Part shown: in pieces, positions 56,043-64,000 of the stretch
Layout of the letters: every line of letters starts with the position of its first letter
Numbering within the stretch: position 1 is the first letter of the stretch
Source of the DNA: Linnemannia elongata
Taxonomy: Eukaryota > Mortierellomycota > Mortierellomycetes > Mortierellales > Mortierellaceae
DNA: 64,000 nucleotides
Direction of reading: 5' to 3'
Assembly: GCA_036320915.1 (NCBI GenBank)
Contig: JAXBDG010000018.1
Location: forward strand, 310,001 to 374,000
Translations under genes and position numbers: made by a program
Notes under the pieces: model-generated
Seen by the model: only the letters and a program-made list of their open reading frames with translations
What the model was told of the DNA's origin: nothing
Database searches by the model: none

Positions 56043-59000
56043 ATGAACAACCACGGCAGGGACGAGGTATATGCCTTTTACCACTTACACCCACCCCCCC
56101 CCTTCCTCATTTACACTCACCCTCATACCTCACTCACCCTCGTACCTCACTCACTCACTCACTCTCACCTCATACTTCACTCCACTGCCTACTCCAAAAC
56201 CTCATACCACCACTTGCATAATACACCAATACACAAAATCCACTCACTCAACTCCACCACTCACCACCTTGCAAAATGAAAAACTCCAACTAACACACCC
56301 TCACCTTCTTTGACCACCCTACCCTGTCTGTCTCATGTCTTCCATCGCAAATAGTCAACGGTCATCGACCTGTCGGTCATCAACCCCAGGTCAAGACCTG
56401 AACAATATACTCCACCTCTACGCTCACCCCCCGTTATCACCTCCCCTACAGTCAGTTCGCCCAATATCTTTAACCACCTCTCCCTCCTCGACAGCAACGA
56501 CCCTTCCTCCCCTATCGTTGGCACCCCTTCCAGTGGATCCGGCACCGGAGTAGGCAACAACAACAACAGCAACAACAATGCCAACAACCAGAATCATCTC
56601 TCCAAGGGCCAGGCCAAGGGAGGTGCTGGAGGCGGAGGAGGTGGGCACGGTGGCAGTGGACACCACGAAACCAAAGAATGCCCCCGCCACGCTGAGGGCC
56701 ACCCTCCCAACCGGCTGACGACTCGCGATCTGGGCAATAACAGAACGGTGTATCTCTTCTTTGGATCTGATGTTGTCCTCTTTGATACTATCATGACCTA
56801 TCGTCTCGGCAAGCCAGACATGCTTGTCGAGGATGCCATTGACGCTCACGGTAAGATATTATTACGAAATTACCATAGGAGTCTCGAACGAGAGGAGGCA
56901 TTTTTTATCAAGTTAGTCGGAATTATGCGTCAAATACCACCCGTCTCATTTCAACGGAAACAACCAACGACAACAATCAAGTAGGCTACAAACGAGCCTA
57001 ACGTGAATCGTCAAAAAAAAGAACCCGGGATAACACCTCTTTCACGTCTCCTCTTTCTTTTCCTTCTTTCCATTCTTCTTTTCCTTTTGAACCCTCCAAT
57101 GGAATGATGTTTACCATCGCCTTCACGTTTATGCCTTATTGCGCTTATGCTGTCACCCCTTTGTCATCAAATTATCGCATTCATTCAACCTGTATTAACC
57201 CCTCTCCCATGTCTCCGATACTTTCACTTACCATATGTCTCTCTTTTCCCGCCGATGTTATGAAAAATAGGGGAGCATCAGGGTGCAGATGCTATGGCCA
57301 ACCTCATCTACGGGACTCAAGCCTTTGACATGGTCCTCAAGTACCCTATTGCTGAGCACCTTCGCAAAGTGCCTCTGACCCCTGAGCAGACGTCCATCAA
57401 CGTCGACAGCAATGGGGCAGCCCTATCCGAGAAGGGAGCAGGGGCAGCACAGGAGGGACAAGGATTGATCAACAACAACAGTGCAACCTCAGAAACTGAT
57501 GCAGCAGCAGGAGTAGTCAACAAGGATCTGGAGGCTGGTGCAGTCAATACTGCCAAGGTTGAACAGGAGGCTAAGCTGGAGATGTACCGTCGTCGGTTCA
57601 AGAAGGCGTTGTTGAAGGAGGGTTTGATCATCGAAGAGGAGCCCAACATTGATGGTGAGGAGATGTTTGTCAAGGTTTACACACCATTCTGGAGACTCTG
57701 TGTTGAGGCCCAACGATTGCGCTTCAAGGTGGAGCTCATGGTAAGTTTTTTTTGTCTTGTTGTTGTTTCTCGACAGATACAAGAAATGAGAATATGGCTG
57801 TTATTTTTAACATAAATACGATTGTACCAAAGGAAGGCTCAGAATTTTCTATGTTTTCCATATATCCCTCACACCACTCCTTACTGCCCGACTATTATTC
57901 ATCCACAAGCTCACCTTCCTACCATACCCTGGTGCTCCATAACAACCCATCCTCACGTTTCTCGCCCATGAATAGCAGCTCACAAAAAATACCTTATTTC
58001 TTGTCAATAATTAGCATACAGAGACGTCAAAGGAAAAGGCGGCAGCGGATGCAGCGGCAGCCAAGGCGAAATCCCAGAGTGTCCTGTACAGATACTTTTG
58101 GCGATTCCTTCAAAAGGCCGACAACGTCTCGCTCCCCCTCCGTCCAGAGTCGCTCCAGTTCAAGGCGACTAAACTCCGACAGTACGCCCTCGCGGAGAAG
58201 AACCGTCGCTGGAGCGATATCGTCCGGCATGGTGGAGGTATCAAGCCCGATGGCTCTGGTGTCGGGTCTCGTATGGGATCTGATGGACGCGATGGGTTCT
58301 TTAACACTGCTCAGCGTGGTCGTTTGGTAAGTTTTTGTTGTGGGGGGCCTTTCCCTCCTTTTATAATTTTTCTGAATTTTGTGGACTGTGCTTTTTTGCA
58401 TAGAAAGAGTGCATCCTACAGCAAAAATCAACGCGTCCTGTACGGATAAACGATTTAGGAACTAACGTTCAGGCGTAAACGCAGGCTGTTGCATATGTTT
58501 GTTTGTTTTCACTTCACTCACCCTTTTGAATGCTTCTTTCTCCACATTATGTGTACTTTAGACTGAGAGTATTATTATCTACAGCAAGATCAAGACCAAG
58601 CGCGGCGATCGACATGCTCTCAAGACGGTCATGGACAAAAAGGCATACACGGACATGTTCACCCTGCATGACGGCTCATACAAGTCCAAGGTCAAGCCAA
58701 TCCCTAATCAACGCACCCTCCTTTACCAGAACTGGGTCCGTTCCGGTCGCACTCAACCCCTGGAAGACATCCGTCACTACTATGGCGAGAAGGTTGCGCT
58801 TTATTTCGCATGGATTGGACATTACACCAAATGGCTCACTTGGGCAGCCATTGTGGGAGTGATTTTCTTGGTCTATGGTGTCTCGAACCATTTCGTCAAG
58901 GGAGACGCAGGTGGAGGTATTGGTGGACAGCTGGTCGATATCTTTGATAACGCTCTCACACTGCCCTATGCCCTCTTCATGTCCATCTGGTCAGCGTTGT

Positions 59001-61159
59001 TTGTCGAGTACTGGAAGCGTAAGAGTGCAGTGTTGGCTTATGAATGGAACACTCTGGACTTTGAGCAACTGGAGCGAGCTCGGCCGGAATTCAAGCCTAC
59101 TGGAACCCGTATCTCGCCTGTGACTGGAAAGATGGAGCTCTACTACCCACGTTACAAGCAGATCGTCTCTATCTTAACCAGCATTTTGGTCGTCTTAATC
59201 TCTGTAAGCGATTGATATGTATACTCCGTCTATGATAGTTTTTTTTCACTTTTTTTTGTTTGCAATTTATATCTAACATACCCTTGCTCCTTTCGCTCAT
59301 AGATTGGAATTGTCATTATAACGGTCGGATCGCTGATGTTATTCAACTTAGTCATGAAGAACGACGACGAGAATTCGCTTCGCGCAAGAATGAACCCCTT
59401 AGTCGCCACGGTCGTCACGGCCTTGCTCTCCCTGGTCGTCATTGTCGTCCTTGGAACCGTCTATGCCAAGCTTGCCCAGATCCTGACCGACAACGAGAAC
59501 CATAAGCGTTTGACTCAGTACGAAGGTCAGTAGCCATGGTTATTTTAGGATGCATTGGCAATAGGGATCGATAATGCTATATTCAACATGGGCTAGTCAC
59601 CTGCTATGTTACATGTCAATATCTAACGCCCACACTACCTTGAAATATTAGACGCGCTGATTATCAAGCGGTTCCTGTTCGACTTTGTCAACTTCTACTC
59701 TGCCCTGGTCTACATCGCATTCTTCAAGGGCTACATTGCCCACGACGTCGTACTCTGGAAGAACCAACCACGGGACACCTGTGGAAATGACGGATCCTGT
59801 CTCGGCGAGCTCGCGATCCAGCTTGCCATCGTCTTTGTCGGTAAGCAATTGATCAACCAGGCTCAGGAGATCGCCATCCCAATCCTGAAGAGGTGGTGGA
59901 ACAAGAAGAACGAGCTTGCCGAGCGCGCTGCTAACTTGAAGGGCAAGTACAAGACCCAGACAAAGGCCGTCAAGCCCCCACAATGGGCTAAGGATGATTT
60001 GTTGCCCGCTTATAACCCTCAGATGTTTGAGGAGTACCGAGAGCTAGTGATCCAGTTTGGGTTCTGTACACTGTTTGTTACCGCCTTCCCGATTGCGCCC
60101 ATCTTTGCGCTGTTGAATAACATCCTGGAGATCCGGGTTGATGCCTACAAGGTTCTCACCCAGCACAAGCGACCCATCGCTCAAGGCGCTCAAGATATCG
60201 GTATGGTGTTTGTTGCGCATTTCATGCGAGTAAGGGAGGGATGCTATCCTATGATGTCCTTCAGCGATTCTAACCGTTTCTTCCTTCTTTACATATATAT
60301 CTATGTTGCGAAATATAGGGAGCTGGGGCACGATTCTGATGCTGCTGACCCACATCTCGGTCTTCACCAACGCCTGCCTGATCGCCTTCCAGTCCAATTG
60401 GATGGAAGCCAACGTTTTCCTGCGCATCCCCTGGGTCGCCCACTACAACGCCAACCCCAATGAATTAAATTATGCTCTCCTCGCCGTCCGGCTCCTCTTC
60501 ATCTTCATCTATGAGGTATGACGCCTGCCTCATATCTTTAATTGCTTTTCGCTCTTAAACAATCCTCATACTAACTCTCTCTCTTTTTTTTTTTTTTTTT
60601 TTTTTTTTTGGTATGTGTGTTATTTGAAAATGAATAGCACTTGGTCTTCCTGATCAAGATCGGAATCGCAAACCTGGTCCGAGACACACCCCAGACCGTG
60701 AAACTCGCTATCCAGCGCGAATCCTACTACACCCGCCTCGCCCTCGACGACGAAGAACCCGCCCGCGACGAAGTCCTTGAAGATGTCGATTCCGACACTG
60801 ACGAATCTGAGGACGAATCCAACGACGATCCTTACCGTAAATCCGCAGATGGTACCCTTTACCCACCAGGCCTTGGCGGAGATAGAGCCACGCCCTCGGG
60901 TGAAGGCGAGGGACAGGTTGATGAAGTGAACGAGAATCTGGAGGAGGGAGAGGACGAGGAGGAGTTGGATGCGATCATTAAGGCGGGCGGATGTGGATGT
61001 GCAGCACATGGAGATGGTGTGGTTGGTACGGTGAAGGGTGGATTTGAGGGTACTTGGATGAACCGGTTCCGACCTGAGATGCAGGCTGCTATTCGTCGTC
61101 GACAGCAGAGAAGGCACAAGAAGCAGCAGAATGCTAACAAGGGCCAGACTGCTGAGTAA
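56043..61159 (+). CDS. TMEM16/anoctamin membrane protein (lipid scramblase or ion channel)
   Basis: Anoctamins are dimeric ten-segment membrane proteins, calcium-activated scramblases or channels; the fungal relative Ist2 tethers ER to plasma membrane. Nine exons: 56043-56066, 56355-56850, 57271-57740, 58015-58326, 58562-59203, 59303-59525, 59652-60200, 60319-60515, 60638-61159 (1144 residues). A Gly/Asn/His-rich insert (GTGVGNNNNSNNNANNQN) precedes the cytosolic dimerisation domain (FFGSDVVLFDTIMTY). Landmarks are DIRHYYGEKVALYFAWIGHY, PLVATVVTALLSLVVIVVLG, FVNFYSALVYIAFFKG, EEYRELVIQFGFCTLF and LLNNILEIRVDAYK. EYRE and ExRxD supply the acidic calcium-site residues of segments 7 and 8. The C terminus is acidic, then CGCAAHGDG, then basic RRRQQRRHKKQQ, which could bind membrane as in Ist2 (inference). 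Exon 1 encodes only eight residues. Confidence 0.92.
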
Positions 61160-61447
61160 AACTAGGAAGAGACTTCACTAGGACAACAACCAAAAAAAAA
61201 AAAAAACGGTTGTTTTCATCCACATGCACAATACGGACTCGACCAGGAGGAAGAGGAGTTCGGACTTTTGACACCATACCAACCCCATCATAATAACTAC
61301 AGAAAGTTTCCACAGAACAAACTACATTATTTAACATCATATCCATAATAAACATTTAATTAGCAAATGATTTTGGTTGTTGTTGTTGTACAATGGTGTT
61401 TTTTTTAAAAAAAAAAAGTCTAGTTCATTCAAGTCTATTTACCTCCC
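61160..61447. other. convergent 3' spacer
   Basis: Short gap between the anoctamin and the next minus-strand gene. It contains A-runs and CATAATAAACATT (AATAAA near 61348). A GTTGTTGTTGTTGT run lies at 61375-61390. Confidence 0.4.
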
Positions 61448-63977
61448 TTAGTCCGCCTCAGACATCTCCTCCGCAGTCTGGAATCCTTCTTCAGAACTAC
61501 CCGACCGTGCCCGTTTGTGCCCAGGAGAGGATGTCATTGATCTGTTCGAGAAAGGGCTGGCACCAGCAGACTGAAAATAACCCTCCACACTCTCCCCTCC
61601 TTCCTCCTCTTCACCCCCGCTCATCTCATCATACTCAGCCATCTCACCATCCTCAGTCATCTCAGTATCCTCACTCCGCCGCCTCTTCTGCCCCAAGACC
61701 TCGCCGACAACTCTCTGATCTGTAGAACCCTCAGACAATTCTCTGCTGACTTGGTACAGTCTCTCATCCAAGATCTGCACATCCTTCCGCGGTAACCCTA
61801 AAGCCTCACACATCGCTGCCCGCCGCCGCTTTAACACCTCCGGCTTTCTTGCCTCTGCGAGGTACCGCCCAAGTACTATCCCTTTAACGTTGGCAGCATG
61901 AGGTGGGATCGGCTCAGCAACCCCAAGAGTAATCATCGTATCCAGATCAATCTCTTTCCATGTCTCTACACCACTCAGACCGGACCCACCCTTGTCCGCC
62001 TTGAGAACAATCGTCGTATCAGAGATCTTGTCAGACTTGTTGTTCGCAACTGGTACATACCGCGTCGCACGGTCAGCCTCCCGATAGAAGCCTCGCAAAG
62101 CCTCGCGATTGATGATCTTGGGTACCTGGATGGGTGCACCTCCTGCCAAGCAATCTCCTTGCCGCTTGTATCGCTCCGTCCTCACTAACCTCACATCCAC
62201 AGTACGGGCCTCGGCTGTCAACACAGTCTGGTAGACATGCACCTGAAGCTCGGCCGGGACCAGGTGTGTCGGAACCTGAGCAGAAGGCATGGGTGTCGGA
62301 TCATGCGCCGAGGGAAGTGGAGTCTTCACTCCATTTGCATGTATCAGTTTCTCAATCTCCATAATCTTGTTCACAAAGATCTTCTGAAGGCGGCTACGCT
62401 TTGCCCTAGCACTCAGGTGAGGGTCTGTTACGGGCTCCATCTCGGCATCACCGCCACGCTTTCTCGCCTTGTGTACCAACATCACACAGTCCTCCAGGCT
62501 CCGTTCATACCCGTGGGTCGTACAAAACTCAAACAACGTGGCCGCTGCGTCCTTCAGGGCTAGGTCGAGATCAAAGCCCAGGGCATCCTTGGACTTGGTT
62601 CCGCCGACAGATTCGTAAAACAAGTGGCGTTGATGAATGTGGTTCAGACGCTCGTCCTGGATAGCCTGCCGATGCACCTTGCGTGCTCTGTCCTGCGCCC
62701 ATTCCGGAAGCTGTTTGAAACGAGGCTCTGGTGGGTTCAAAGGCACAAATCCCAATCCTGTCGATGACCGAATCAGCCCTTGCTTCTCCTCCACCAAAGC
62801 GTCCATCGTCCTGCCATCAAAGCCCGCCACTTCAAAGTCCACTTCTGCTTTCCTGGACGAACCCTCGCCACCTTCGGAAGCAACTGTTGGTTTTGAGGCT
62901 TTAACCTTCTTTGCGACTTCCGCAAAGAACACACGCGGCACGACCCACTCGATGAAGTACTGATCCCATGCCTGTTGATCAAACTGGAGCTGTTGCAGCA
63001 GGTGTTGGTTCTCCATGTTCAGTGATCCCGACAACAACTCAAAAAGTCGCTCTTTCCAGTTGGCGTGGTCACCCGGAGGGATGTATTTAGGAACCTGACT
63101 CCGATCGACTGGGAACATCTTGCAGTACAATTCCCAGATCTCGTCTTTAGTCAGTTGCTTTGGACCCTCCTCCAGAACGCTCTCTCTGATCCGCTGCTTG
63201 AGCTCCTCAAAGGTCTGGAGACCGGAGGATAGATCCTCCCAGTCGTCTGGTCGGGATGCGGGTATATTCCAGGTCTCCAGCTTCCGGATGTAGAGGTAGG
63301 TCATGGGCTGTTTCTTGTAGAGCGCCACAAATCGAGAGAAATAAAGTGCTGCCTGAGTTGGTGTGTTGGCATGGCATGTGTACAGTTGAGAGCGCGGACT
63401 CTTCCTTGTGAGGTGATTATGTTGAAGCAGGATATATGTCGACATGCTCGGTTGTTCTAATATTGATAAGGCAAATACGGCTTGTTAATGCGAAGCGAAA
63501 TGTTTGGCCACGCTTTCGCCAAGTACAATGAACAGACTTAAAGTCGATAAGCAGCGCCAACATGACCGAAACGTTTTCGTACCTGGCATTTTCTGGTACT
63601 GAACCCAACGATGGAGAAGACCATGAGCCGAGTACTCGAAATTAGGGTTGGCGTGGGAGTCGTTGGCGATCCTGTCCCAACGAATCGCACCGTTCACAGA
63701 GTTGCTAACAATCGACTTCCGCAGCTCTCTATTAACAAGAGACATGTCAATTTGATTAGTCGGATGTATTCACTCCGGTGCATGCTGATGATCCATAGAC
63801 TGTCCTTGAATGGCACTTACTCGATCCTCATCTGAACTTTGGGAATCCTACAATCCAGTCCATTTCGTTCCTTGTGGGCGCCTAAAGAACCAAATATTTA
63901 CAACATGAATAACCTCAATTAATAAGCGCGTTGTTTTCTTCTAAACAACCTCCTCGTTCAGGGTACTCGTTCGCAGA
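61448..63977 (-). CDS. unrecognised nuclear-type protein, 5' part outside the window
   Basis: Exons in frame from the right: about 63950-63977, 63821-63881, 63583-63728, 61448-63456; earlier exons lie beyond the window. At least 740 residues are visible. A compact front (IVSNSVNGAIRWDRIANDSH, then FEYSAHGLLHRWVQYQKMP) leads into a helical middle (TFEELKQRIRESVLEEGPKQ, LTKDEIWELYCKMFPVD). Later come a region with LVRTERYKRQ, the helical YLAEARKPEVLKRRRAAMCE, and a disordered acidic tail with KRRR and HKRAR nuclear-type signals and the end EEGFQTAEEMSEAD. I do not recognise a family. Codon use and ordered composition argue for a real, conserved gene. It could be a chromatin- or RNA-linked factor, but nothing proves it. 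Confidence 0.65.
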
Positions 63978-64000
63978 CACTAAATGCTCACCGCAGACAG

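Noticed and set aside
59648..59983. minus-strand frames across the anoctamin gene
   Set aside because: They are antisense shadows of strongly conserved exons.

Overview
The window is nuclear DNA of a filamentous fungus. Genes are intron-rich, with many short introns of about 50-180 bases that have GTAAGT/GTATGT-type donors and a pyrimidine tract before AG. Single-copy housekeeping genes sit next to secreted and surface proteins with long Gln/Pro/Ser-rich tails. The mix (SNF5 with a GATA finger, Cid1-type nucleotidyltransferase, TMEM16, TRP-like channel, CAP protein, expanded-family nuclease-like gene) suggests an early-diverging lineage such as Mucoromycota/Mortierellomycotina. That placement is inference from style and content, not from a search. 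I saw no tRNA, rRNA, CRISPR array or intact transposon.

Left part (1-11 kb): a low-confidence multi-exon gene (1276-2524); a diverged tandem duplication (2722-3055); a small secreted cysteine-rich protein (3608-3979); a probably broken gene (4222-4730); its possible full-length relative, a single-pass protein with a polyQ arm and a cysteine-rich end (5160-6587, minus); and an 11-exon tubulin cofactor E gene (7876-10590, minus).

Middle part (11-32 kb): two membrane-anchored beta-repeat proteins (11548-14106 plus; 21235-23270 minus). They share six exons, all intron phases and several motifs, so they are an inverted paralogue pair. Between them lie SNF5-GATA (14394-16543) and a Cid1-like nucleotidyltransferase (16783-20802, minus). 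Then come a secreted CAP protein, a cytochrome P450 whose first intron cannot be spliced in frame, Cu/Zn superoxide dismutase, complex I subunit NDUFB3 and a GNAT acetyltransferase.

Right part (33-64 kb): a 1669-residue channel-like protein (33057-39232, minus) with a propeller-like front, six membrane segments and a histidine-rich tail; a 3-kb gene-free stretch with a young 228-bp-period tandem repeat; a PD-(D/E)XK nuclease-like gene (42299-44662, minus) with a 16-bp minisatellite and decayed coding sequence upstream; an F-box/LRR protein; rRNA methyltransferase RRP8; an unrecognised Ser/Thr-rich protein; a TMEM16/anoctamin (56043-61159); and an unrecognised nuclear-type protein cut by the right edge.

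Exon coordinates were worked out by hand from splice consensus and reading-frame continuity. They are internally consistent except where stated.
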